Shown: piece by piece, positions 36,473-47,100 of the stretch
Layout of the letters: the number at the start of each line of letters is the position of its first letter
Numbering within the stretch: position 1 is the stretch's first letter
Assembly (NCBI RefSeq): GCF_029626235.1
Contig: NZ_JARUBO010000005.1
Location: forward strand, 6,854,001-6,918,000
Length of the DNA: 64,000 nt
Direction: 5' to 3'
DNA from: Micromonospora sp. WMMD1120
GTDB lineage: Bacteria > Actinomycetota > Actinomycetes > Mycobacteriales > Micromonosporaceae
Notes under the pieces: model-generated
What the model was told of the DNA's origin: nothing
Seen by the model: only the letters and a program-made list of their open reading frames with translations
Databases searched by the model: none
Made by a program: the position numbers and the translations under genes

Positions 36473-37451
36473 GACGAGTGAGTCCTAACGCCCCTGGGTG
36501 GTGGAGATAGACGAAGGGTGTTGAGGATCAGTTTGTGACGACCGACCTCAACACCCTTCTGACCGCACTTTACGTGAAGATCGACGATTGGCTCGGGCGG
36601 CAGAGTAGGCCCGGGCGGCCACCCAGGCTGTCCGACGCGGAACTGCTCACCCTGGCCGTGGCTCAGGCCCTGCTCGGCGTGCGGTCCGAAGCCCGCTGGT
36701 TGCGGTTCGTCCCCGGGCATCTGCCTGGGGCGTTTCCGTACCTGCCCGGGCAGTCCGGCTACAACAAGCGGTTGCGTGCGGCGTTGCCGCTGCTCAAGCG
36801 AGCGATCCGCGTGGTCGCGGCGGACACCGACCTGTGGACCGACGCCACCTGGGTGGTCGACTCGACGCCGGTCGAGTGCGGCCGGTCCAGGCCGACGGTG
36901 AAACGCTCGGACCTGGCCGGGTGGGCCGGGTACGGCTACTGCGCCTCGCACTCGCGGTTCTTCTGGGGACTGCGGCTGCATCTGATCTGCACCCCGGCCG
37001 GCTTGCCGATCACCTGGGCCCTCGCGACACCGAAAGTCGACGAACGTCAGGTCTTGATGGCTGTCCTTGACCACGACCCCGACCTCATAGCCGAGCGTCC
37101 AGGACTGCTGATCGTCGCGGACAAGGGATACGTGTCCGCGGAGCTCGACCGGTGGCTGACAGAGCGTGGGGTGCGGTTACTACGGCCGTCGTATCGCAAC
37201 CGCGTCCCACGCTCGGACGAGCACTTACTGAAACCGATCCGGCAGCTCATCGAGTCCGTCAACGACACGTTGAAGGGCCAACTCGACCTCGAACTGCACG
37301 GCGGACGCAGCATCGAAGGCGTCGCGGCACGCGTCGCGCAACGCCTCCTCGCGATGACCGCCGCGATCTGGCACAACCGGACCACCGGCCAACCCGTGAC
37401 CAGGTCCCTGATCGCCTACGACCACTGACCCCGACTTCGGACTTACTCGTC
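36473..37451 (+). mobile_element. IS982-family element (about 980 bp)
   Basis: Inverted ends GACGAGTGAGTCC and GGACTTACTCGTC (12 of 13 matching). CTA/TAG on each side makes CTAG at both junctions. The left CTAG holds IS5 element 2 and IS701 copy 1; the right CTAG holds IS701 copy 2. Confidence 0.8.
36535..37428 (+). CDS. IS982-family transposase
   Basis: A 297-residue DDE transposase: LSDAELLTLAVAQALLGV near the N-terminus, catalytic Asp in TWVVDSTPVECGRS, second Asp in LLIVADKGYVSAELD, and Glu in RQLIESVNDTLKGQLDLE. GTG start. The frame is intact and fills the element. Length and motif spacing match IS982 transposases of actinobacteria. Confidence 0.9.
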   Translation: MTTDLNTLLTALYVKIDDWLGRQSRPGRPPRLSDAELLTLAVAQALLGVRSEARWLRFVPGHLPGAFPYLPGQSGYNKRLRAALPLLKRAIRVVAADTDLWTDATWVVDSTPVECGRSRPTVKRSDLAGWAGYGYCASHSRFFWGLRLHLICTPAGLPITWALATPKVDERQVLMAVLDHDPDLIAERPGLLIVADKGYVSAELDRWLTERGVRLLRPSYRNRVPRSDEHLLKPIRQLIESVNDTLKGQLDLELHGGRSIEGVAARVAQRLLAMTAAIWHNRTTGQPVTRSLIAYDH

Positions 37452-37509
37452 TAGTACTGCAACGGCAGTAAGCGCGGTGCTCCGGCCGGCTCCTGCCGTC
37501 GGGGCGAGA

Positions 37510-37665
37510 TTAGTTGTATAGCCAGAAGGCGGCGCAGCCGAGACACAGCGCCAGTAACACGGCTGAGATGAGGAGCAGCGCAAGAAGCGTGCTCAAATCG
37601 CTGCGTGCTGCCGACGTACGCGGTTCTGGTGACGGAATGCCTTCTGTTGGCTCGAGGTCGGGCAC
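37510..37665 (-). CDS. Small membrane protein carried by IS701 copy 2 (51 aa)
   Basis: The exact counterpart of the 51-residue frame in copy 1: GTG start, acidic N-terminus, one long hydrophobic helix and FWLYN end. Conservation in both copies could reflect recent duplication rather than selection. It lies between the transposase tail and the IS end. Confidence 0.45.
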   Translation of the reverse strand: MPDLEPTEGIPSPEPRTSAARSDLSTLLALLLISAVLLALCLGCAAFWLYN

Positions 37666-37861
37666 GACGTGATCATGTCAGAGCGCCGTCGTCTCGCCAG
37701 TTGTCAGGGGTAGCCGCGTCGTCGGTAGTGGCAGGTCCGGGCTTGGTGTTGGCGTCGTCGGCGCCATCGGGACCAGGCCCAGACGCGCTCTGGTGGATGA
37801 GTTGATCGCACTACGAGTGCGGTGAGCAGTCTTCGGATCTCCGGTACGGTGTAGCCGATCA

Positions 37862-39016
37862 TCATGCCGTCGCCGGGACTGGATCCCCTTTTGTGGCAAG
37901 GGATCGGGCGACGGACAGCCAGGCGTGGGCGGCCATGGACAGGGTGATGTGGGCGTACCAGGCTCGCCAGTCGCGGACCTGGTATTCGTCGAGGCCGGCT
38001 TCGTTCTTGGCCTGTTGGAAGCACTCCTCGACCGCCCAGCGGGCGCCGGCGATGCGGGCGAGGTCGACCAGGCGGGTGCGACGGGGTCCGTAGCAGACGT
38101 AGTAAGCGATCTCGCCGGTGGTGATGCTGCGTCGAGCCAGCAGCCAGTGCCCGCGACCGGGCTGCCAGCCGATGCGCACCGGCACCCGCGCCCACCAGTA
38201 CTCACGGGGGCCGTGGGCGCCAGCGCCGGCGGACAGCCGGCACCACGCCCGAGCCGGCAGGGCCGCGATCAGCTTGTCCGCGCGGGTGATGCCCATCGAC
38301 GTGGTGATCATGTCGTCGTTGCGGCGGGTCGCGACCACATAACCCACATCCCGGTGTTCCAACCACAACCGCAGCGACTTCGACTGACCGTATGCCTCGT
38401 CCATGGTTACCCACCCCACCGGCACCCCGGCGTCCAACGCACGGACCAGCATCTGGCGGGCCATCTGCACCTTCGTGGCGAACTCCACCTCGTCGGGGAT
38501 TCCGGCGGCCCGGCACCGGTCCCGGTCATCGGTCCACGACGCCGGAAGGTAGAGCTGCCGATCGATCAACGCATGGCCCTTGCTGGAGCGATAGGCCAGG
38601 AACACCCCGACCTGGCAGTTCTCCGTCCGCCCCGCGGTGCCGGAGTACTGGCGTTGCACCCCGGCCGACCGCGTGCCCTTCTTCAGGAAGCCGGTGTCGT
38701 CGACGATCAGCACACCGGCCGGATCGCCGAGGTGCTCGACCACGTAGTCCCGCACATCGTCGCGGACGGCGTCGACATCCCAGTCCGCCCACCGCAACAA
38801 CCGCTGCATCCCGTCCGGCGACACATCCCCGGCCTGCTCAGCCAGAGTCCAGCCGTTCTTGCGACCCAGACCCGACACCAGCCCGCACAGGTACTGACGC
38901 GCCCGCCGCCGCGGCTCCGACCGACGAAACCGAGGCCCGATCCGCGCGTGCAACCGGTCCAACTCCGCATGCCACCGGCCAACATCAACATCCGTCACAG
39001 GCAGACCAACGAACAC
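37862..39016 (-). CDS. IS701-family transposase, main frame (copy 2)
   Basis: Identical in sequence to the copy 1 transposase (384 residues), with the same DDE residues and the same stop after the A4G4 run. The basic C-terminal tail again lies in the -1 frame, ending at 37704. Identity of the two copies points to recent transposition within this locus. Confidence 0.88.
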   Translation of the reverse strand: MFVGLPVTDVDVGRWHAELDRLHARIGPRFRRSEPRRRARQYLCGLVSGLGRKNGWTLAEQAGDVSPDGMQRLLRWADWDVDAVRDDVRDYVVEHLGDPAGVLIVDDTGFLKKGTRSAGVQRQYSGTAGRTENCQVGVFLAYRSSKGHALIDRQLYLPASWTDDRDRCRAAGIPDEVEFATKVQMARQMLVRALDAGVPVGWVTMDEAYGQSKSLRLWLEHRDVGYVVATRRNDDMITTSMGITRADKLIAALPARAWCRLSAGAGAHGPREYWWARVPVRIGWQPGRGHWLLARRSITTGEIAYYVCYGPRRTRLVDLARIAGARWAVEECFQQAKNEAGLDEYQVRDWRAWYAHITLSMAAHAWLSVARSLATKGDPVPATA

Positions 39017-39307
39017 GAGTCGAACTCGATTCGCCTACTGCCGTTGCAGTACTAGCTGAACAGGGCTGGTCAGTGGCACCGTGACGCACACGACGCCGGC
39101 AAGTTTTGCTTCAACGGCTGGTGGCGACCGGCCTCGCCGCGGCGTGTCGGCATCGGCTGCACGGCGAGGAGTCCCGAGGTGATCCAGAGCAGCACCGCTG
39201 CGACTCGACGAAGACCAGCGGCACCCCCGACCCATGTATGCGCAACCGAGCACCCTGGTCGTGAAAGCGACTGCCCGTCCTCACGGCAAGTTACTAGCCT
39301 GGTTTTC

Positions 39308-39628
39308 CTATGGGTTTGGCCAAGTCCCGGAAGGGGCCGACGTTAGCCGGTGGGTGAGCTCATCGAGGCAGGCGGCGGAATCGGTGGCGGTGGACATTTC
39401 GTAGTGGGTGCTGGTAACGGCGCCTGTGGAGATCTGGGCGAGGTCAAGGTCGGCTTCGCCGCTGGCCCAGACGGTGAGCTGGGCCTCGTGGTCGGTGGTG
39501 GTGCAGACGATCCAGGCCGCTGACTTGTCGCGGGTGGGTCCGCGATGCAGTTCCCATCGCACGCCTGCGCTGTTCCATTGGCTGGCGCGGGGCATCGGCG
39601 AAGTCGTCGAGGTCCAGGCCCATCACGC
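39308..39628 (-). pseudogene. Hypothetical gene, frameshifted near its start
   Basis: The N-terminal frame opens at about 39628 with MGLDLDDFADAPRQ. The good coding frame then shifts to WNSAGVRWELHRGPTRDK, then VWASGEADLDLAQIS and a C-terminal CLDELTHRLTSAP, ending at 39308. An indel lies near 39590. The protein (about 100 residues) resembles small immunity-like or unknown island proteins; no family is recognised. An independent start at 39595 would avoid the shift. Confidence 0.45.
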
Positions 39629-40416
39629 CGTTGATGCTAGAGCCGGCAGCGGCCGGGGCTGGTAGGGAAGACAACGTCTGGGGTGCATGAACTGGCCATC
39701 GGCGATCTGTTCAGGGTTCAGTCCTGGGGTGCCGTCATCGAGTGACTGCTTCTGGCATCGCCCATCTCCACAACGCAGTTCTGGCGGGATGACGCCAGCA
39801 CTGCGGCAAGCTCACCTCCCACCGATTACGAGGCACCGATTAGGTTTTCGAGCTCAACGGTAATTCCGAGACAAGTAATGCCACCAACCCTTCCAGGTCA
39901 TGTCCAGCCATCCGGGGTAGCGTCGCCGCCGAGACGTCGAGGAGGGTGCACCGACGCTCGTTAAGACCCCGTCACGAGATACCACAGATGGCACCGGTAC
40001 GAGCGCGGCGAGTCGCTGTTGAACAGCGCCGGGACGATTGCTCACCATGCGCATCGACCTCTGCCGCAAGACTGGTCTCGTCACTCCATCGTCCAGTCCG
40101 TTTGTTCAGCCATACCTATCCATTGGTATCTTTGAGTCGGGGCGCACTCACCAGGTACGCCCCGACCAAAGGATGGTCAAGGGGTATCGTCACTCGACTT
40201 TCCATTCCTGTCGCCTCTCCCCGTGAAGCCGGCACACCGACATTCACGCTCACCAAGACCGACGTGGTTGAATCAGTACCGTCAATAGTGTTGATCGACT
40301 GAAGGGTCAGCTTCGCACTCCTGATCGTGGCGTGAACCCAGGAAGCAAGTTTCCATGGCAGAGGCGCCCGGCCTGGCACGCGGAACCCACCACACCCTTA
40401 CGAGACCGTTCGTGAA
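39629..40416. other. Gene-poor stretch
   Basis: About 790 bases of mixed composition with stops in every frame. No gene, repeat or RNA could be supported. It separates the IS cluster from the RHS locus. Confidence 0.4.
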
Positions 40417-40596
40417 TCAGCCCGTACGCTCCCAGCTCAGCGCGATCTCGCTATACGCCTGATAGACGGCAAGAGTCCGGTGGGCCGCAGCCAGCGAGAG
40501 CACTCGGACTCGCTCCACGGTCAGTTCACCACACGCCACCTCGCTCCGGCCCACCTTCAGCTTGCTGAGTACGTGATGCGTTCTTACAGCTTCCAT
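40417..40596 (-). CDS. Possible 59-residue hypothetical protein
   Basis: An ATG at 40596 opens MEAVRTHHVLSKLKVGR, continuing through SEVACGELTVERVRVLSLAA and LAVYQAYSEIALSW to a TGA at 40417. It is helical, with alternating charge and reasonable codon use. It lies downstream of the RHS immunity gene in the same direction. No homologue recognised. It could be the end of an older immunity or orphan RHS tip gene. Small size limits certainty. Confidence 0.35.
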   Translation of the reverse strand: MEAVRTHHVLSKLKVGRSEVACGELTVERVRVLSLAAAHRTLAVYQAYSEIALSWERTG

Positions 40597-40931
40597 GCCG
40601 GCGACCCGAACACATATTGGGAGCCACAGAACGACCTTCGCGCTTGACAGTCACTGCGAGACTTCCGTTTGACGGCAGCAGTGATGGCGCATCGAGAGGG
40701 CGAGCGCAACTGACAACCCGCCGCGACTCCGATACACAATAGCAAGCGCGCAACGGAGTGACACCAGCACTGCCCGTACCGATGCCACTCCGGGCTCCAG
40801 GAAATGCAATCTCTCGCCGATTCGCATGGCGAGCAGTCCTCAGAGAATGCGTGCCGCAGCTTCCTTGCCGCGTGAACCGACAGACTGTCACGGGAAGTTG
40901 ACGGTCACGGCAGAACACGCAAGCCTCAACA
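40597..40931. other. Stretch between immunity gene and small ORF
   Basis: AT-richer than average and without a supportable gene or terminator. A leftward frame across it has no coding character. Confidence 0.3.
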
Positions 40932-41195
40932 CTAATCTAGTGAATACCCCTCGAGCCATTTCCATTCCCCTGGCAACTCTCGCAGCCTGGAAAGGCAATA
41001 CTCTAGCGCCTCTCGTAGATTACGGAAGTCTGAATGAATTGCTCGAAGATCACCCAGCGGCGGCCCCGAGAGTGTGACCGTCCAGGGCTTTTGCCCAAAT
41101 CCGAGGCGCTCATGATCGACTTTTAGAATCATGGTCACACCATGGCGACCAAGATCCTCCATGAGCTCCGGCAGGCCGAACCCCGTCTCAAGCAC
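40932..41195 (-). CDS. Putative immunity protein for the RHS-Fic toxin
   Basis: An 87-residue acidic protein starting with GTG at 41195 that overlaps the RHS stop (TAGTG), with GGGGG upstream. Sequence: LETGFGLPELMEDLGRHGV, VTLSGPPLGDLRAIH, NLREALEYCLSRLRELPGEW. A small gene directly following a polymorphic toxin tip is normally its specific immunity protein. The family is unknown to me; function is assigned from position. Confidence 0.65.
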   Translation of the reverse strand: MLETGFGLPELMEDLGRHGVTMILKVDHERLGFGQKPWTVTLSGPPLGDLRAIHSDFRNLREALEYCLSRLRELPGEWKWLEGYSLD

Positions 41196-44100
41196 TAGAA
41201 CCCCCTTAGCATACGTGCGATCTCGCCAACCTCCATGCTGTGACCCTTCTTGTTGGAATCGCCTACTCGGGCCACCACGCTCCATAGTTCATCAGAATTT
41301 GGTCCACTGATGATGTTATTTCTCTGCATTAATTCCGACACAACCGCATGGGCTGTACGCTTGTTCCCGTTATTATACATATGGGCGCCCGCAATATCCC
41401 GCAACAACACTGCTGATTTCTCCCAGAAACTATCGTAGCGAGTTGCATTGGTCAGCGCGTTGGCGGCAGATCCGTTATATACGTGCGTGCCTTCGAAGTT
41501 ACGGTTGATGCCGTCGATTTCATCTGCGGAGATGCCGTTCTTGAAACCTCCGTCGCCTGCCTTCTTGCTGGTCGTCCCACTGTCGTTCTTGGCAGGCTTG
41601 CCCTTGTTGCCTGAATCTGGCTTCTTAGTAGGGGGTGTTGGCGGCTTTGGCGTGACCGAAAGGTCTTTCGCCCGCGCCTCAGCCTTGATTTTGGCAATCT
41701 CGTCGGCTTCTATCGCAGGGTTGATTCTGGGCTCGACCTTGCCCCTGGTGGCTCGACTGATGAGTTTCTGCGCTTTGTCGCCTAGCGCCTTCTCAACCTT
41801 TTTGCAGATGCTTTTGGCTACGCCGCAGATCGGAGGGCCAGGCATGAGCGCCTCGGCAGCGGCATCATAATTGCCTTCATAGATGTAGAAGGCTGTGTTC
41901 CCGGCATCCGCCACTGACCCCAGGAGAGGGACGGCGGATAGTACATCCAGGGCTCGGTGGATAGCCTTGTTGTTGACCAAGCCGTCATCGCGGCGAGTGG
42001 TCTTGGTTTTCTTTCCGCCTTCGATGATCGCCTGGCAATCGTAGGCACTTCCGCCCTCGGTGCACTTTGCATCCCAGTTGCCCGTCGGCTTGTCGACTCC
42101 TGCGTATTCGGCGATGATGCGGCCGCTGGGGTCGCTGTAGGTGGTGGGGTTGTTCGCGGCGTAGGTGTACGCCGGAAGTTGTTGAGGATTTCCTGGGTCG
42201 TTGACCGGGTCGACGGATATGAACCGGCCGATGGTGGGGTCGTATTCTCGGGCGCCTAGGTGGGTGAGGCCTGTCGGGTCTTGGTAGCCGCCGAGGAAGC
42301 CCTGCTTGTTAGGCCAGGACACCGCGGCCCCTCGGGGTGCGCCGTACGGGGTTTGTCGACGCTGGGTGATCGTCTGGTTGGTGTCGTTGGCGACGCTGAC
42401 TTGGGCGGTGCCCTGGTGGTCGCTGGCAAGCCAGGTGATGCCGGTGAGCGTCCGTTGGGCGATGGTCTCGCCGTTGAACGAGTAGTACCTGGTGGCGGTC
42501 ACTTGGCCGGTGCTGGCGTTGCGTCGGACTTCTTGGTCGCCGAGGAACAGGGTGCTGCCGGTGGCGTCCTTGGCGATGAGTCGGTTGCCGGAGGCGTCGT
42601 AGGTGTAGGAGTTCGTGCCGGTGCTGTCGGTCAGTTTGTCGAGTTGACCCTCGACGGTCCAGGTCAGGGTTTGCGGGCCGGCCGGGCCTGGGCGGGTTGT
42701 GGTGTTGCCGGACTCGTCGTAGGTGTACGACCCGGTGGTGGTGCCGGTGTTGTCGGTTCGGCTCCACCCGTCGAGGCGGTGTGGTTGGTTCGCCTTCGGG
42801 GAGGGGTAGGTGTAGTCGGTGGTCACCGTGCCGGTGGGCGTGCCCCGCTCGGTTTGCTTGAGCCGGTTGCCGATGCGGCCCTTGGGGTCGTCCGGCGCGC
42901 CGAAGGACCACTGTTGCCAGTACGGTGCCGGGCCGCCCAGTTGTGACTCGGCGGTCGGTGCGGTCTTGCAGTCTGTCGAGGTGGACGCGGGCGTCCACGC
43001 CTCGGTCAGTCGTCGCTGATGGTCGTAGGTGAAGCACTGGATGTCGCGCGGTCGCGCGACGGAATTGTCGTCAATTTTGAGGAGGTTGCCAGCCTCGTCG
43101 TATCCGTAGGAGACGGCGGCGATGGGAGCCGGCGACGTGGATCGGGTGATGGAGCTGCTCTTGACCCGTCCGGTGGCGTCGTCGTAGTAGTTGGCGGTTT
43201 GGACGAACTTGGCCCCGGTGAATTCAGCAGCGCGGGTGATGGTGCTCAGTTCGTACAGGTTGGTGTAGCTCGATTGGATGGCGTAGTAGCTGACGTCTCC
43301 GTAATCCGTGGCAAGGCGATCCGACATCGCGTACGTCGGGTCGTACTTGTAGGTCAGGACCTCTTGGTCGAGTCCGCCGGCGGCCGGAAGGGTGACGGTG
43401 TTGGGTGAGCCGTCGACCCGGAAGGTGGCCTTCGAGGTGAAGCTGCAGGTGGTCGCGCCGATGCCGCAGAAGCCTGCTTGGGACGCCGGCAGGGTGAGTT
43501 TGGTCTGCGTCGGCCGGTACAGCGTGTCCACGCTGACGGTCTCGCTGCGGTACTCGTCGGTGCCGATCCATCGGGACGACGAGGAGGTCAGGCCCTTCAG
43601 CGGCGAGTCGTAGGTGTTCTCGACGCGTTTTTGTCCGGTCAGACTGCCCTCGCGGACAGTCTGGGGACGGCCGATTCGGTCGTAGGTGTAGTACAGGTCC
43701 GGGGTGTCCGGCCGCGCGTCGGTGGTTTGCTCCAGTTCGCCCCGGTCGTTATAGGCCAGGGTGGTGGTGCCGGAGTCGGGGTCCTGGGAGGAGGTCAACC
43801 GACCCTGGATGTCGTACGTGTAGGACCACGAGTTGCCTGAGGCGTCGGTGACGGACGCCAGCTGACCCACCGGGTGGTACGTGTAGCTGGTCTCGTCGTA
43901 CGTGCCGGTCGCGGTGCGGCCGTGGTACTGCCACAGCTTTTCCACTCGGCCGTGCGCGTCGGTCCACGCGGTCGTCGCCGACTCACCGGCCGACGGCACG
44001 ACGGTGGTGTGGTCACCGTGGTAGGTGGTGGAGGTGCGGGCCTTCTCGACCTGGACGCTTGCCTGGGATGCCAGCAGCAGCGCGTGTGTGGGTCGACCTG

Positions 44101-47100
44101 CCCCGTCGAACAGGGTCTTGGTCTGGCTGGGGATGTCCTGGTCCAGCCCGGAGTAGAGCGCCGTGCTGGGCGCCGCGCTGTTGTAGTAGGCGGCGTTGGC
44201 CTTGTAGACCCGGCCGGTAGCGTCGTAGAACGTGTCGGTCAGGATGCGTCCGCCGCCGTAGGCAGCCTCCTGCGTCTGTCGGGGCCGGCCGAGCGCGTCG
44301 AGCAGTTCGTAGCCGGTGTCGTAGGTGCCATTGGTGTTCAGCGAGCGGGAGGTGACCGACGATGGCGCGGACTTGGACAGGGTGTAGGTGAAGCTGGAGG
44401 ACGGGGTGTCCGGGAAGGTCGTCCTGCTTCGTCCCGGGATCCAGACGGATGTGGTGCGCCCCATGGCGTCGTAGGCCACTTCGGTGACACGGTCGTTGGG
44501 GTCGGTGCTTTTCGTTGGTAGCCCGAACGTCGGGTCGATGTCGACCGAGTTGGTCCAGAGCAGCGGGTTGGTTGAGACGATCTTGGTGACCAGGCCGCCG
44601 CTTTCCGGGGTGTATGCCGTGGTCGACGTCTCGCCGGCGATGTCGGTGGATTCCTTGAGCCGGCCGACGTCGTCGTACTTGCCGGTGAAGGTCTGCTGGT
44701 AGCTGCGGGTGCCGCTGGCGAAACCCTTGATCGTCTCGATCGCGGTCACCAGACCCTTGGTGGGTGTGGCGCCGTAGCCGAGGGAGTCGAAGCTGAACTT
44801 GGTGTCGGCGGTGATCTGGCTCTGCGTTGTTGGCTCGGTGGCGCAGGGTCCCGCCCAGCCGTGGGTGCGCTTGACCGGCGTCAGCAACCAGGTGGAGATG
44901 TTTTGGGCGTACTCGGTCTTGACGCACCCCTCGTCGCCGGTCTTGGCGTCGTCGCCACCGTCCTGCACGCTCGTGGGCATGCCGTAGGTGTTGTCGAACG
45001 TGGTCGTGGTGGTGGACCGGCGGATTCCGCTGTCGGTGCTGGCGCGGCTGTGGACCTCCGCGACCCGGGCGAAGCGGGCCTCCGCACCCGGTGTGCCCGC
45101 GCGGGACGCGGTGGGCGGGTTTGAGCGCCACATGTCGTTGACGGTGGCGGCGAGGATCGTCGAGCCGAGCCAGACGATGTGCTCGCGGGGGGTGCCCGAA
45201 TAGTGGTCGTAGTCGTTGGCGGGGCCACCGTCGCGGCCCTGCACCTGGGTGGTGCGGGTGCCGCCTGCGGCGAGCTTGTCGCCGTACATGCCGCGGAAGT
45301 AGAGCGTTTCCGACTTGACCCGTGCGGTCCCCTCACCGACGTAGGTGATGACGGTGGGATAGCCCCGCCACTGCGACCAGGTCATCCGGTCGTCAGGGGT
45401 GATCCCGTCATCGTCGTCGTGATGCCAGAGCGGTTCGTTATCGTCGTTGACGTACTCGTAGGCGGTTCGCACTGGCCGCGCGCCACCGGTGTGGTCGATC
45501 TGTTGCACCTCGGTCACGACGTACTTGTGGAAGTAGTCGGTGAGCACATCGAGTTTGCCCGGGGGCGTCCATCGGACCGGGTAGCAGCGCAGATGGTTAC
45601 TGTCCAGAGCGGTGGGCGTGGGCATGGTGCCGCCCTTGGCGCACTGGCGGGAGCTGTAGGTCACATAGATCTCACCGCCGGTCTCCAGCCTGATGGAGTT
45701 GACCCGCCACCAGTTCATCGCCAGCGCCCAGTCGCTGCCGGAGGCGTCGACCCGGTTCTGCATCTGCATGCCCGAGAAGGTCACCTCGGGCGCGGTCACC
45801 GTCGTGCCGTTCAGCCCGCGGTGGGTGATGCCGTCGAGCCAGAGTCCTGCGCGGGTGCCGTCGCCCGGGTCGGGGAAGCTCTGCCGCAACGTCCAGGAGT
45901 CAGCGGGCTGGTACGACGAGGTGACGGCCTTCCACGCCATCGTGGTGACCACCGTCGTGCGCTTCGCCGACCAGAAGGTGGGCGACCCGATCTGGCAGGG
46001 GTTGGTTGTCGCCGTGCATTCCTGGTCCCAGGGGGTGTCGGGCCAGGTCGTGGCATTCTTCGTGGTGCAGTTGGACAGACACCGGTCGACGTTGATGAAC
46101 TCGACCCGTCCCGGGGCATTCTGAACGTAGGGGCTGACCGAGGAGTATTCGGTGCTGTCGCGGTTGTCGGTGCCGTAGTCGATGCGCGTCAGGTAGCCCG
46201 CCCGGTCATACGACACCGGCGAGGTCATGCTCCGGTTCTTGGCGTAGTAGTTGGTTTCCTTGGTCCACCAGAAGGACATGGTGTTGCCGTGCAGGTCCTG
46301 GACGTAGTCCAGGTTCCACCGCCAGGCCTGCTTCTTGCCGCCACAGTCAGACGCGGCGAAGGTCAAGCCGTTGCACGGCTCGCCAGGGTTGTTGCCGTAC
46401 ACCGGGACGGTCAGGACGGAGTTGGTGACCGGACGGTTAGCGCTCCACCCGGGCAGTTGGTGGCGCCCGAACCAGTACTGCGTCCCGTCGACGGTGGTGA
46501 GCTTCCAGTACTCGTTGTCGTCGTCGCCGTTGGCGTAGGCCGGCGACTTCAACAACTCAATCTTGGAGCCGTCCTCCTTACGGGGATGCCACTTACCGTC
46601 GCTGCCCTTGAGCAGTTCCATCGTCGAGCCGCCGAGGGACAGGACCGCGTTCTCCGGCCCCCAACACAGATCCCCCGTCTCGACGGTGTTGTTGGCGTTG
46701 CCGTCCATGTCGTCCGCGCAGGCCTTGTACCGACGCTCAACAAAGCCCGGCGAGTAGTCGAAGCCCTCGCCGATGGCGCCGGGCTGGTTGTTCGTCGCGG
46801 CCTGGCGCCCATCGACCGACTGTGACGAGTAGGACAAGCCAAGGCTCGGTGAGGGCCCTCCCGGGCTGGGCGGAACCCGCATCGGATAGGACCAGTTGAA
46901 GCTGCCCGTGGAGCCGCTGTGCTCCCAGGATGACGCGGGAGCAAGGCTGGAAGCGGAGTAGTCACCGGCGCCACCGAAGGTGCCGGCAACGAGGGCGACC
47001 ATGGTGCCGGTCGTCGCCGCGGTCGCGCGCAGCCCCAGCCGCTTCGCGTCCGTGCTCGACAGCGCCGGCGAGATCGCCGACGCCACCACCGATGCTGAGG

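Larger units (their letters stand above)
37455..39051 (-). mobile_element. IS701-family element, copy 2, inverted (1597 bp)
   Basis: Same termini and length as copy 1 but in reverse orientation, flanked by CTAG on both sides (37451-37454 and 39052-39055), a clean 4-bp target-site duplication typical of IS701. Confidence 0.92.

Noticed and set aside
33529..39051. Composite transposon with IS701 ends carrying cargo
   Set aside because: The only cargo is other IS elements, and CTAG duplications flank each IS separately. Independent insertions explain it better.
37925..39055. 376-residue frames antisense to both IS701 transposases
   Set aside because: Shadow of the DDE transposase; His/Pro/Arg-rich with no motif.
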